Notes: a model not told the origin generated them from the letters alone. A stretch of DNA of 64,000 nucleotides from an uncultured Alphaproteobacteria bacterium (GCA_951801825.1 CATOOF010000001.1:72936-136935), one strand, 5' to 3'. Shown: positions 8,956 through 17,941, counted from the first letter of the stretch. A program made the numbers and translations.

Positions 8956-9411
8956 TTAATCCCGAATTCTGTTTATCAGCGCAATCGCATTTTCTAAAAT
9001 CACGCGCGCGGCCTCTGAATCCAGGCATTGTTTTATGTCATGCACACGAACGCGCCCCATTGATTCCTGGGCCGCAAAACTTGTTAAATTCTCGTCTATA
9101 AAGCATATTGGAAAATCGACGTATGTGCACAGTTTCGTGGCATTGCGCATAATATCGTCCATAATTTCTGAAACGGTTCCGTCAGAATGGACCGGTCGTC
9201 CAATAACAATTCCGACCACGTTTTCGTCGCGCGCAATTTCCGCAACCCTGGCGGCCCATGAATCATCGCCACGCGGCGTTACAATCGCAGGCCGCGTAAA
9301 CACAAATTCGCGCGATGCATCGGATACCGCGACCCCCGTGCGGCGTGCACCCCAGTCAAGCCCGATTATGCGTCCTGTGCGTGGAAAAGCCTTGAAATCT
9401 GGCAGAATCAT
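8956..9411 (-). CDS. ruvX: Putative pre-16S rRNA nuclease / Holliday junction resolvase RuvX (YqgF)
   Basis: RuvX/YqgF is an RNase H-fold nuclease implicated in 16S rRNA 5'-end maturation. The 151-residue length is normal. Motifs: IIGLDWGARRTGVAVSD (catalytic Asp near residue 19), VVGIVIGRPVHSDGT, FIDENLTS (family DERLT, catalytic Glu) and DSEAARVIL (final Asp). The reading frame stays open far upstream, but the ATG at 9411 is right: AAAGGAT precedes it and the family fold starts there. gatC diverges 37 bp away. Confidence 0.9.
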   Translation of the reverse strand: MILPDFKAFPRTGRIIGLDWGARRTGVAVSDASREFVFTRPAIVTPRGDDSWAARVAEIARDENVVGIVIGRPVHSDGTVSEIMDDIMRNATKLCTYVDFPICFIDENLTSFAAQESMGRVRVHDIKQCLDSEAARVILENAIALINRIRD

Positions 9412-9448
9412 TATATAATCCTTTTGTAATTTTAATATAGGATGAAAC

Positions 9449-9742
9449 ATGGTGTTTAGCAAGCAGCAATTGCGCAAATTCGCAGACTTGATTCGAATTG
9501 AAATCCCGGATGAAAAGCTGGAAGAGATGAACATAGACTCGGTCGTTGAATGGCTGGATAAATTACAGAAAATTGACACCACCGGCGTTGCCCCGATGAT
9601 TTCCCCGGCAGAGCATGTGGCACCGCGCCGCGCCGACATGGTAACCGACGGCAACATCCGTGATGCGGTTCTGGCAAATGCCCCCGACAAGGCGGGCGTA
9701 TCTCGTGGATATTTCGCCGTGCCAAAGGTTATGGATGAATAA
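9449..9742 (+). CDS. gatC: Asp/Glu-tRNA amidotransferase subunit C
   Basis: GatC is the small stabilising subunit of GatCAB, which amidates misacylated Glu-tRNA(Gln) and Asp-tRNA(Asn). The 97-residue protein shows the family pattern: an N-terminal helical part with LADLIRIEIPDEKL-type sequence, the VAPMISP hinge (family VEPM) and the terminal GYFAVPKVMDE. AGGATGAAAC precedes the ATG. gatA follows after 48 bp. Confidence 0.94.
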   Translation: MVFSKQQLRKFADLIRIEIPDEKLEEMNIDSVVEWLDKLQKIDTTGVAPMISPAEHVAPRRADMVTDGNIRDAVLANAPDKAGVSRGYFAVPKVMDE

Positions 9743-9790
9743 TGCACTCCCACGGGACAAAAGCATCAACAGTAACAGAAATAATTTAAA

Positions 9791-11263
9791 GTGACCGATA
9801 TGATTGATTTGACGATTACCCAGGCATTGGAAAAATTAAAAAAGCGCGAAATAAGCGCAACCGAACTAACACGCGCCTATCTGGACCGTATTGAAAAGTT
9901 CGGCCAGGATTTAAACTGCTATATCACAGTTACACCAGAACGCGCAATGGCAGATGCGGCGGCGGCCGATGCACGCTATGCGGCGGGAAATGAACTGGCG
10001 CTGGACGGACTGCCGATTGGGATGAAGGATTTGTTCGCCACACGCGGCATACGCACGACGGCGGCATCGCGCATGCTGGAAAACTTTATTCCGGAATATG
10101 AATCAACCATTTCACAAAAATTTATAGACAGCGGCACCGTACTGCTGGGGAAAACAAACCTGGATGAATTTGCCATGGGCACGTTCAGCAAGACCAGTTA
10201 CTTCGGCGCACCCGTCAATCCATGGCAGATGGAAAAACGCTTGACGGCCGGCGGCTCGTCCGGGGGGGCGACATCGGCGGTTGCATCCGGACTGGCGATT
10301 GGGGGTACCGGAACCGACACGGGCGGCTCTATCCGGTTCCCGGCATCTATTACAGGCCTGGTCGGGATGAAGCCAACCTATGGCATATGCAGTCGATGGG
10401 GCTGCGTTGCATTCGCATCCAGTCTGGACACGCCGGGCCCTATTGCCCGCACAGTTGATGATGCGGCGGCAATGCTGGCCGTTATGGCGGGCCACGACCC
10501 ACGCGAATCAACCAGTGCCGCAGACAGTGACATCAACGTCGGTGCAACGGTACCAACGGTTGACTTAAAAACACTGCGCATAGGCATAATAAAGGAATTC
10601 GCCGACGTTGAAATCAGCGCCGACATGAAAAAAACATTCAACGCGCGCATTGCGGATTTGAAATCGGCGGGCGCTGAAATAGTAGAGGTATCGATACCAA
10701 ACATATTGGATGCACTGGCGGCATATTACATTATCGCCCCGGCAGAGGCATCTTCTAACCTGGCACGATATGACGGTATGAAATACGGTCTGCGCGTCGA
10801 TGGCACAGATTTAATAGACACATACAAAAAAACACGGGCCGCCGGATTTGGCGACGAGGTAAAACGCCGTATGATTATAGGCACGGCCGTACTTAGCAGT
10901 GAATCCTATGACGTTTACTTTATGCAGGCCGCACGTGTCCGCCGCATGATTGCAGACAGTTTTCGCGCGGCGTTTGAACAATGCGATTTAATCGTATGCC
11001 CATCCGCGGCCGGTACCGCGATGCCACTGGATTCGGATCTGTCGCCGCTGGAATATTATGCACTGGACCTGTTTACGGTTGCAATGAACCTGGCCGGGGT
11101 TCCGGCGTGCAGTGTTCCGGCCGGTCTGGCTGAAAACGGACTGCCGCTGGGTCTGCAGGTGGTGGGGCCGCGTTTTGCCGACATGCGCGTATTGGGCCTG
11201 GCCAAGCATATAGAAACCGCCGCCGCAATTGATAATCGTCCGACAAAAGTAATGGGGAAATAA
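9791..11263 (+). CDS. gatA: Asp/Glu-tRNA amidotransferase subunit A
   Basis: GatA is the amidase subunit that releases ammonia from glutamine for tRNA amidation. In 490 residues the amidase signature is complete: catalytic Lys in IGMKDLFAT (about 77), GGSSGGATSAVASG (about 155-168) and TDTGGSIRFPA containing the cis-Ser and nucleophile Ser. The start is the GTG at 9791 (MTDMIDLTI); an ATG at 9800 is in the same frame, and neither has a strong ribosome site. gatB follows, separated by tRNA-Phe on the other strand. Confidence 0.95.
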   Translation: MTDMIDLTITQALEKLKKREISATELTRAYLDRIEKFGQDLNCYITVTPERAMADAAAADARYAAGNELALDGLPIGMKDLFATRGIRTTAASRMLENFIPEYESTISQKFIDSGTVLLGKTNLDEFAMGTFSKTSYFGAPVNPWQMEKRLTAGGSSGGATSAVASGLAIGGTGTDTGGSIRFPASITGLVGMKPTYGICSRWGCVAFASSLDTPGPIARTVDDAAAMLAVMAGHDPRESTSAADSDINVGATVPTVDLKTLRIGIIKEFADVEISADMKKTFNARIADLKSAGAEIVEVSIPNILDALAAYYIIAPAEASSNLARYDGMKYGLRVDGTDLIDTYKKTRAAGFGDEVKRRMIIGTAVLSSESYDVYFMQAARVRRMIADSFRAAFEQCDLIVCPSAAGTAMPLDSDLSPLEYYALDLFTVAMNLAGVPACSVPAGLAENGLPLGLQVVGPRFADMRVLGLAKHIETAAAIDNRPTKVMGK

Positions 11264-11291
11264 AAAAAAATGGCAAACGCCATAAATTTTC

Positions 11292-11367
11292 TGGTGGCTA
11301 GGGACGGAATCGAACCGCCGACACAGGGATTTTCAGTCCCTTGCTCTACCAACTGAGCTACCTAGCC
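11292..11367 (-). tRNA. tRNA-Phe (GAA)
   Basis: A 76-base cloverleaf with encoded CCA: acceptor stem GGCTAGG / CCTAGCC, D-arm AGCTCAGTTGGTAGAGC, anticodon arm GGGA-CTGAAAA-TCCC (anticodon GAA), T-arm with GGTTCGATTCC, and A as discriminator base. It lies antisense between gatA and gatB. Confidence 0.97.
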
Positions 11368-11422
11368 AACTGCGAGACGCATAATAAGATACTAAAATAT
11401 AAAAAGCAAGGAAAAAGAAGAA

Positions 11423-12946
11423 ATGTTTACGATAAAGGGCAAAACTTGTGATTGGGAACTGGTTATCGGACTGGAAACACATATAGAGGTCCTGTCCAAT
11501 TCCAAACTGTTCAGTGGTGCATCCGCCGACTATAACCCGACCATTTCACCAAATACCCAGGTATCAATGGTTGACTGTGCAATGCCCGGTATGTTGCCCG
11601 TATTGAATGAATACTGTGTCGAACAGGCTATTAAAATGGGTTTGGGCTTGAATGCCGAAATATCACGCCACAGCACGTTTGCACGTAAACAATACTTCTA
11701 TCCCGACCTGCCCCAGGGTTACCAGATTTCACAGCCCGCGGACCAGCCGCCGGTTGTCGGACGCGGATGGGTTGAAATCATGGGCGACGACGGGACACCT
11801 AAAAAAATATTTATAGAACGCGCCCATCTGGAACAGGACGCGGGCAAGCTAAAACATGACGTGCACCCGACAAAATCATTCGCAGATTATAACCGTACGG
11901 GCGTGGCATTGCTGGAAATTGTAACATTTTTGGATGTAAAAAATCCGGAAAACAATTCTTATATATCATCCCCGGACGAGGCGGAAAGATATCTGCGTGA
12001 AATTCGTGAAATCGCACGCGCACTGGGCGTGTCAAAGGCGAACATGGAAGAAGGCTCTATGCGCGCCGACGTCAATGTATCTGTTCGCCCCGCAGGCAGC
12101 ACAGAATTCCGCACGCGTACGGAAACAAAAAACATGGTTTCCTTTAAATTTATCAAATCCGCCATCGAGTACGAGGCCCGCCGTCAGATAGAAATATACG
12201 AATCAGGTGGCGCTGTTTCCCAAGACACCATGCGCTATTCACAGGCAGACGGAACAACATCCGTAATGCGCAGCAAGGAAGACGCGCTGGATTATCGCTA
12301 TTTCCCGGATCCTGATTTACTGCCGCTGGAAATAGACGACGCAACGATAGAGCGCATACGGAATACCATGCCGGAACTGCCCGCGGCGACGCGTGCACGA
12401 TATACGGGCGAACTGGGGCTGGCGGAATATGATGCGGCACGCCTGACGGAAAACACGGATATATCAAAATGGTTTGACGCGGCGGTTGGCGATAAAAAAT
12501 CACGCGCAAAGCAAATCGCAAACTGGATGATTTCCGAACTGTTTGCACACCCGGAAAACTGGGATGAAAAAAACGCTGTGGATACAGCTGAGCCTGACGC
12601 ACCGCGGATTATCACACCGGAAAATTTAGCTGAATTGGTTGACATGATTTCTGATAAATCCATCAACGGAAAACAGGCAAAGGAAATCTTTATAAAAATG
12701 CTGGACGGCGAAACAGGCACGCCACGCGAAATCGCAAAACGTTTTGGCATGGAGCAAATCACCGACACCGGCGCAATCGAAAAAGCGGTCGATGATGTAA
12801 TCGCCGCGAACCCCGCCCAGGTTGAACAATACCGCGCGGGCAAAACGGGCCTGTTGGGATTTTTTGTGGGCGGCGTAATGAAGGCCACCGGTGGCAAGGC
12901 AAATCCGGCGGCTGTAAACGAGCTGCTGCGTAAAAAGCTAAGCTAA
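11423..12946 (+). CDS. gatB: Asp/Glu-tRNA amidotransferase subunit B
   Basis: GatB binds the misacylated tRNA and phosphorylates its carboxylate. The 507-residue protein has the cradle domain motifs VIGLETHIEVL (about 17), KLFSGA, the long FYPDLPQGYQISQ stretch and DYNRTGVALLEIV. The C-terminal YqeY-like helical domain (about 360-505) ends with GFFVGGVMKATGGKANPAAVNELL. gatC, gatA and gatB being close together fits the indirect pathway to Gln-tRNA and perhaps Asn-tRNA. Confidence 0.96.
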   Translation: MFTIKGKTCDWELVIGLETHIEVLSNSKLFSGASADYNPTISPNTQVSMVDCAMPGMLPVLNEYCVEQAIKMGLGLNAEISRHSTFARKQYFYPDLPQGYQISQPADQPPVVGRGWVEIMGDDGTPKKIFIERAHLEQDAGKLKHDVHPTKSFADYNRTGVALLEIVTFLDVKNPENNSYISSPDEAERYLREIREIARALGVSKANMEEGSMRADVNVSVRPAGSTEFRTRTETKNMVSFKFIKSAIEYEARRQIEIYESGGAVSQDTMRYSQADGTTSVMRSKEDALDYRYFPDPDLLPLEIDDATIERIRNTMPELPAATRARYTGELGLAEYDAARLTENTDISKWFDAAVGDKKSRAKQIANWMISELFAHPENWDEKNAVDTAEPDAPRIITPENLAELVDMISDKSINGKQAKEIFIKMLDGETGTPREIAKRFGMEQITDTGAIEKAVDDVIAANPAQVEQYRAGKTGLLGFFVGGVMKATGGKANPAAVNELLRKKLS

Positions 12947-12970
12947 CAGTTACAGAAAAAAGGAAAAGAA

Positions 12971-13150
12971 ATGAAAATCGTAACTATTATCGAAAACAAT
13001 CATATTACCGGTATTGTATATGGCGTAAAAGAAGTCCCTGATAATATTACTGTCTGCAACCGCAAAAATTTGATCCGCCAGTATCAAAAAGCTCAGACAA
13101 AAAAAGCCGCTATCTTACTCAAGCGCGCAGAACGCACAAAGAAAAAATAA
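12971..13150 (+). CDS. Small basic protein (59 aa), unknown, between gatB and miaB
   Basis: A clean 59-codon frame starts MKIVTIIENNHITGIVYG and ends with a very basic tail (AERTKKK). The ribosome site AAAAAAGGAAAAGAA is among the strongest in the window. It lies 24 bp after gatB and 15 bp before miaB, so it is probably part of that transcript. Its codon use differs from its neighbours, with many T-ending codons (ATT, GGT, TAT, GCT), as in highly expressed genes. Size and charge suggest an RNA-binding or ribosome-associated protein, but it does not match S21 or another small ribosomal protein I know. Confidence 0.75.
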   Translation: MKIVTIIENNHITGIVYGVKEVPDNITVCNRKNLIRQYQKAQTKKAAILLKRAERTKKK

Positions 13151-13165
13151 TACACACGGGCCCCA

Positions 13166-14464
13166 ATGAAAAAATTTTTTATCCAAACATTCGGCTGTCA
13201 GATGAACGTATACGACGGCCAGCGTATCGCGTCAATGTTAACCGGACGCGGCATGGCTCAAACACATGACATATCGGATGCTGACATAATTATTCTTAAC
13301 ACATGCGCGGTTCGCGCCAAGGCAACGGACAAGGTGTTTTCCGCCCTGGGGCGTATTCGCCGCGCCAAAAAGCCCGATGCCCTGTTTGGAATTGTTGGCT
13401 GCGTCGCGCGCGAGGCCGGCGCCAACGCCTTCAAACGCATACCAGAGCTAAACTTTGTACTGGGGCCGCAAAGCTATCACAAACTGGCCGACATATTGCA
13501 AGACCCGGATACAAAATTATTAAACATTGACCTGGGCGGCTTGGAAAAATTCGATGAAATGCCACAAATGAGCCAATCGCCAACCGTGGCCTATATCCCC
13601 ATCCAAGAGGGATGTAATCATTGCTGTACATACTGCATCGTTCCATACACACGCGGCCGCGAGATATCGCGTTCGTTTGAAGATGTCGTCCGCGACAGTC
13701 TGCATGCGGCGAACACCGGCGCCATAGAGATATGTTTTCTGGGGCAAAACGTTAACGGATACCGTTACACGGACCCATCCGGCAAAACATACCGCCTGTC
13801 GGATCTGATTCGCGCCATCGCGCCATTGCCGGAAATAAAACGCATCCGCTTTACATCCAGCTATCCAACAGAAATGACAGACGACCTGATAGATATGTTT
13901 AGAACAGAACCCAAACTGTTACCATTTCTGAACATGCCTATACAAAGCGGCAGCCCCGATGTATTGACAAGAATGAACAGGCCGTACGAATTGAATCTAT
14001 ATATAGATATAGTTGACAAATTACGCGTCGCCCGACCCGACATTCAGATATCCAGCGATTTTATCGTTGGCTTTCCCGGCGAAACGGATGGCGATTTTGA
14101 ACAAACGCTGAATATCGCACGCCAAATAAAATATATAAATTCATATTCATTTAAATATTCGCCCCGCCCTCACACGGCGGCCGCACTGATGCCAAACCAG
14201 ATTCCAGAAAACATAAAGGCCGCGCGATTGGCAGAGCTGGACGCGACCCTGAACGAAATTCAGCGCAACTTTAACGAAAGCTGTGTCGGACGTACGCTGG
14301 AATGCCTGTGCGAGGGCCCCGATAAAACAGGCCGCCACCTGGTATACCGCACGCCATATATGCAACAGTGCATAGTCGCGGCAAACAACGACGCCCCGTC
14401 GTTGGCCCGAATAAAAATTACCGCCGCCAACAAGGCGTCTCTGCGCGGGGAATTTTCGGATTAG
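13166..14464 (+). CDS. miaB: tRNA-2-methylthio-N6-dimethylallyladenosine synthase MiaB
   Basis: MiaB is a radical-SAM methylthiotransferase that modifies i6A37 in tRNAs reading U-starting codons. Domains in order: UPF0004 (1-115) with FGCQMNVYDG, NTCAVRAKA and GIVGCVA cysteines that hold one 4Fe-4S cluster; radical SAM with EGCNHCCTYC (CX3CX2C, near residue 150) and PYTRGREISR; and a C-terminal TRAM-like part (about 370-432). The 432-residue length is normal. The last four bases overlap the convergent autotransporter-like gene. Confidence 0.95.
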   Translation: MKKFFIQTFGCQMNVYDGQRIASMLTGRGMAQTHDISDADIIILNTCAVRAKATDKVFSALGRIRRAKKPDALFGIVGCVAREAGANAFKRIPELNFVLGPQSYHKLADILQDPDTKLLNIDLGGLEKFDEMPQMSQSPTVAYIPIQEGCNHCCTYCIVPYTRGREISRSFEDVVRDSLHAANTGAIEICFLGQNVNGYRYTDPSGKTYRLSDLIRAIAPLPEIKRIRFTSSYPTEMTDDLIDMFRTEPKLLPFLNMPIQSGSPDVLTRMNRPYELNLYIDIVDKLRVARPDIQISSDFIVGFPGETDGDFEQTLNIARQIKYINSYSFKYSPRPHTAAALMPNQIPENIKAARLAELDATLNEIQRNFNESCVGRTLECLCEGPDKTGRHLVYRTPYMQQCIVAANNDAPSLARIKITAANKASLRGEFSD

Positions 14465-16038
14465 AATCGAATCTTGGCGGACACAGAAAACATATAAGAC
14501 ATACCCGCGCTATCTTGGACGGAGTTTATAGATATGTCGCCACCCATCATGTCGTATGGCGACCAGATGCCCAGCCCTATTCCGGCATGCGTGTCGTTTG
14601 CGGAATTTATGCCGACATCGATTTTATATCTGTATTCCAAATCTATCCCGGCGGATACAAATTCCGCCTCGATTCCGGTGCGTGCATTAAAATCAGTATC
14701 CGCGTCAGAAAATATTCGCGCCCCATGATATTGCGCACCAACATATGGCCGAAAGCATCCGATTATCAGGCCAACATCCGCGAGACCATATATCGTCATC
14801 GCACGCGCGGCATCCTTTATGCGGTCATTGTCAAAAATATACGGAACGTTAAAATCCGCAAACGTCGCGCCTGCAACTGCACGGGCGCGAATAAAATCGC
14901 CTGAATAATTAATATTGAAATTACCGCCATACATCACGGCGTCAAAAACATTCAGGCCGTCATCAAAACGTCCCACCGCACCATATCCCGACAAACCGAT
15001 ATCCACATGCCCGCCTGGCGAGAATATGAATTCCGACGATACGCCGTATGCAGAAAAATTATCGGAATATATGTAAAACGGTCTGGCGCCCAATCCGACC
15101 ATTGCACAGTCTTTACAACGCGGTACGAAAACCGCATTTATCATAAATTTATCAAGAACGCGCATCGGCCGCGTTAAACGAATCGGGTTCAATGCCACGC
15201 TATGCGACATTATATGGCGCAGCTCTGCCATGTTGCTGGCAGCGTCCAAGCGCCGCAATAATTCATCACCCGGCATAATATCACGAATCTTGTTAAGCAT
15301 TATCCCGTCGTGTGTCCCAAGTATTTTATAGTAATCGGTTTCACGGACCAGATTAACATACAAATCACCGTTTCTAATGTCAGCCTTATACGCATACAGT
15401 GTCCCGGGCGACATACCGCTAATCACCACATTTGCATCGCCGGCCACATTGCGTATCACAGGCGAATCAAAACCGTCATATCCATCTGGCAGATTCAGCG
15501 TTATTACACCGCGCAATACCACACGCGACGGTCCGTCGCCCACAGATGCCAGACGCAGTCCCGGATTATCAAGCAAAATATCGCTGTCACGCAGAACCAA
15601 TGTTCCGGCATTTACCCCAAGCATGTACAAATCATTCCACGACACCGAATGTGCGCCATCGGCCAACACAACATACGGCGCATCCGCCCGCAGAAATGTT
15701 ACATCATCCGGCGTCTTGATAACTTGAACCATTTCGGCGCCACTGCCTAAATGAATCATCCCGGATACAGTACCGGAATTTTGAATATGAAAATCGCAAT
15801 TGTCACAAACAAATATGTCGCTTTGTATCTCGGCCGCATTTTTAACACGAACAGAATTTTCTATATTAACCGAATCGGCGCTCACGACAACACCGGCCGC
15901 CAAATAGGTATCGCGGTCTATATTCATAAACGGCCCATAAACATCTGACACAATATTGTGCATGCATAACGAAGTGCCCGGAAAAACTATTCCGCCAATC
16001 ATTACAACCAAAGCAGCAATCGCCCTTCTCATCTCCAT
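14461..16038 (-). CDS. Autotransporter-like outer-membrane protein
   Basis: The 525-residue protein starts with a signal-like hydrophobic stretch (RRAIAALVVMIGGIVF). Residues 30-230 are built of short beta-prone, Asn/Asp/Val-rich strands like a small autotransporter passenger, and the C-terminal half (about 300-525) looks like an alternating beta-barrel ending in Phe (SVSAKIRF), the usual outer-membrane assembly signal. It resembles an autotransporter with a short passenger domain. I cannot name its ligand or activity. Start at 16036-16038 is uncertain; an in-frame ATG six bases on is equally possible. Confidence 0.65.
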   Translation of the reverse strand: MEMRRAIAALVVMIGGIVFPGTSLCMHNIVSDVYGPFMNIDRDTYLAAGVVVSADSVNIENSVRVKNAAEIQSDIFVCDNCDFHIQNSGTVSGMIHLGSGAEMVQVIKTPDDVTFLRADAPYVVLADGAHSVSWNDLYMLGVNAGTLVLRDSDILLDNPGLRLASVGDGPSRVVLRGVITLNLPDGYDGFDSPVIRNVAGDANVVISGMSPGTLYAYKADIRNGDLYVNLVRETDYYKILGTHDGIMLNKIRDIMPGDELLRRLDAASNMAELRHIMSHSVALNPIRLTRPMRVLDKFMINAVFVPRCKDCAMVGLGARPFYIYSDNFSAYGVSSEFIFSPGGHVDIGLSGYGAVGRFDDGLNVFDAVMYGGNFNINYSGDFIRARAVAGATFADFNVPYIFDNDRIKDAARAMTIYGLADVGLIIGCFRPYVGAQYHGARIFSDADTDFNARTGIEAEFVSAGIDLEYRYKIDVGINSANDTHAGIGLGIWSPYDMMGGDISINSVQDSAGMSYMFSVSAKIRF

Positions 16039-16085
16039 CAGGCGATAAGGTTAGCATATAGGAAATTTTTCTTAAAGTAAAATTA

Positions 16086-16117
16086 TAAAAAACACGCCCC
16101 GGATTTATTCCGGGGCG
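16086..16117 (-). terminator. Terminator downstream of the SodC-like lipoprotein gene
   Basis: CGCCCCGGA (16095-16103) pairs with TCCGGGGCG (16109-16117); on the minus strand a six-base T run follows. Confidence 0.85.
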
Positions 16118-16152
16118 CAGACCCATGAACTTTGTTTATGGTACCGGACAGA

Positions 16153-16689
16153 TTACAGCATCATGCCGCGATCAAAAGTACCCCATGCAGCCTTGTACCC
16201 GCCATCACGTTCCAGATAAATCTTGGCGTTGTTCAGCTGGGCTGCCGTCAGACCGCGGATGATAAATGTTTCTTCCAGACGGCCGCTCTTTTCAATCTTC
16301 AACTTCGGCAGGCTGATAGGCATGCTGGATTTGTCACAGCACATGCTGTCGTTGTTACAGCTGCCGCACTGATAGATTTTAACAGTGTATGTTACGCCCG
16401 GGCGCAAATCTTTCAAATCAACATCCATTTTCAGGCCGCTGTCTGTTTCCATGAATTTGATATATCCCATTTTAGATTCGCCGCCATGGCTGCTGCGTGT
16501 GTACATTTTTGCAGATACGCGGTTGATGTCCGCCTGTTCATATGTCTGATAGAAAACAACGGTTTCCGTCGCAGCCGCCGGCTTTACGTGTTTCTTTTTC
16601 TGTCCGCACATTGTGCTGCATCCGCTAAGTATTGCGGCCGCACCCAGAACGGATGTGAACATTAACATTTTTTTGATAAGTTTTTGCAT
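16153..16689 (-). CDS. Lipoprotein with SodC-like fold but without metal-binding histidines
   Basis: Starting at the ATG at 16689 (AAAAGGAGACCAAT upstream), the product has a lipoprotein signal ending ILSGC. From about residue 75 it follows the Cu/Zn superoxide dismutase pattern: MGYIKFMETDSGLKMD, then DLKDLRPGVTYTVKIYQCGSC where true SodC has the copper-binding His-X-His, then SLPKLKIEKSGRLEE and a final region like the SodC lid. The His ligands are absent, so enzymatic dismutase activity is unlikely. The Cys cluster CGSCNNDSMCC is unusual. The fold assignment is by pattern only. Confidence 0.6.
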   Translation of the reverse strand: MQKLIKKMLMFTSVLGAAAILSGCSTMCGQKKKHVKPAAATETVVFYQTYEQADINRVSAKMYTRSSHGGESKMGYIKFMETDSGLKMDVDLKDLRPGVTYTVKIYQCGSCNNDSMCCDKSSMPISLPKLKIEKSGRLEETFIIRGLTAAQLNNAKIYLERDGGYKAAWGTFDRGMML

Positions 16690-16864
16690 ATTGGTCTCCT
16701 TTTTCCTTTTGGTTACGAAATACATTGTACAATATTTTTTTCATATTTTCGCCAGGTTTGAATTCCCAAAAAATACCGGATTTCATGCACATAGCGCCAG
16801 TTTATTGTCCTATAACTAAAACACGGCGATATTGATAAAATCATATCCACGGAGGAAATGAAAA

Positions 16865-17221
16865 ATGTATGAACTGATACAAAACTTGATAGCATTTAAA
16901 TATGCATGCAAAATGAATCACTGGTCCACGGACAACTATTCCCAGCACTTGCTGTTCGACCGCCTGACCGAAGATGTGGACACATGGGCGGACAGCGTCG
17001 CCGAGAGCTATTTTATGGCACGAGGCGAGAAAAAGGTGTTCAAACCCGACCTGTTGGCGCCAAAAATGATAAACCGCGATTTGGTAAAAATGTGCGAGCA
17101 AATAATATCCCGCACCGAAGAACTGTTAGAGGACGACGACCTGGACGAAGGCACGAAATCGCTGCTGGGCGACATAGAGGCGGCGTTCCTTGGCAAAATC
17201 GCATTGGCGCAACTGTCATAA
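16865..17221 (+). CDS. Small helical ferritin/Dps-like protein
   Basis: The 118-residue protein starts MYELIQNLIAFKYACKMNHWST. The KMNHWST...HLLFDRL pattern, with an acidic run (LTEDVDTWADSVAES) spaced one helix later, resembles the ferroxidase or sugar-contact helices of Dps-like proteins. It is shorter than Dps (about 150-170) and has not been matched to a named enzyme. ACGGAGGAAAT precedes the ATG. It is a single-gene unit with a strong terminator. Confidence 0.6.
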   Translation: MYELIQNLIAFKYACKMNHWSTDNYSQHLLFDRLTEDVDTWADSVAESYFMARGEKKVFKPDLLAPKMINRDLVKMCEQIISRTEELLEDDDLDEGTKSLLGDIEAAFLGKIALAQLS

Positions 17222-17227
17222 AAAACC

Positions 17228-17252
17228 AATCCCGCGATGCGGGATTTTTTTA
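17228..17252 (+). terminator. Terminator of the ferritin-like gene
   Basis: AATCCCGC (17228-17235) pairs with GCGGGATT (17239-17246) around a three-base loop, followed by a T run. Confidence 0.88.
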
Positions 17253-17284
17253 TAAAAACAAACCGCGGCCATCGCGCGGTTTGT
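17250..17284 (-). terminator. Terminator for the porin-like gene
   Basis: A 10-bp stem (17258-17267 with 17275-17284, ACAAACCGCG / CGCGGTTTGT) is followed on the minus strand by a T-rich run. Confidence 0.7.
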
Positions 17285-17304
17285 TTTCTGAAACAACTAT
17301 TATT

Positions 17305-17330
17305 CGCCGTCACAAAATTTTGTGACGGCG
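17305..17330. repeat. 26-bp perfect palindrome
   Basis: Thirteen bases starting CGCCGTCACAAAA are followed at once by their exact reverse complement. It lies 9 bp after the porin-like gene's stop codon and before that gene's terminator. It may be an mRNA 3'-end stabilising hairpin or a protein site. Confidence 0.8.
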
Positions 17331-17338
17331 ATTCGCTA

Positions 17339-17941
17339 TTAGAACATAAAGCGGATACCCAGGTCGCCCCCGATGTTATGCAGGCCGGACTGAATATCAA
17401 CATATGTATAGCGAGCGGCCAAATCAACCGCGATACGCTGCCAGTCGAACGTTACACCCAACGAACCCATCGCAGAGAAACGAGTTTTGTCGTCGCTCCA
17501 GGAACCGATACCGTCTATGCGCTTGTCCATTTTGGTAAACGCAACACCGGCACCAACGCCGACGAACGGACGAACAACTTCATATGCGCCGAATTCCATG
17601 TATGTATTCCACAGCAACGTCTGCATTTTTGTTTCGGTCTTCAGACGCTGATCGCCATAACGCTTGTTATCTTTGGCCTTGCTGAATATGGACCATTCGA
17701 TTTCGCTGCGTACTGTATCGCATACTTCCAAACCTAACGCTGCACGGCCCTGGTAAACCATATCATCCATGGATTTTTTGTGACCGTTGTGCTTTACGTT
17801 GACGTTGGTATAGCCCATGCCGCCGCGCAGACCGATATACGGATCCAGGCCAAACAGCTGCCAGCTGCTATTCTGATTTGCACCCGCAAATGCCGGGCAT
17901 GCAATCAGCACCGCCAATGTCGAGATAACTATTTTTTTCAT
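17339..17941 (-). CDS. Outer-membrane beta-barrel protein (porin/OmpA-barrel like)
   Basis: The 200-residue protein has a clear signal peptide (MKKIVISTLAVLIACPAFA) and an alternating hydrophobic/polar pattern with DPYIGLRGGMGYTNV, RPFVGVGAGVAFTKM and the terminal GGDLGIRFMF. It ends in Phe, as outer-membrane barrels do. Its size suggests eight strands, like OmpA-barrel or Opa-type proteins. AAAAAAGGAG precedes the ATG. It has its own promoter and a compound 3' hairpin region. Confidence 0.8.
   Translation of the reverse strand: MKKIVISTLAVLIACPAFAGANQNSSWQLFGLDPYIGLRGGMGYTNVNVKHNGHKKSMDDMVYQGRAALGLEVCDTVRSEIEWSIFSKAKDNKRYGDQRLKTETKMQTLLWNTYMEFGAYEVVRPFVGVGAGVAFTKMDKRIDGIGSWSDDKTRFSAMGSLGVTFDWQRIAVDLAARYTYVDIQSGLHNIGGDLGIRFMF

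Noticed and set aside
11056-11352. 98-codon minus-strand frame over tRNA-Phe
   Set aside because: It is the translation of the tRNA and antisense gatA sequence, with no ribosome site or conserved domain.
12971-13150. Ribosomal protein S21 for the 59-residue basic protein
   Set aside because: The length and charge fit, but the sequence lacks the S21 pattern (a VRENE-type start and the FKR/RRREFYEKP region).
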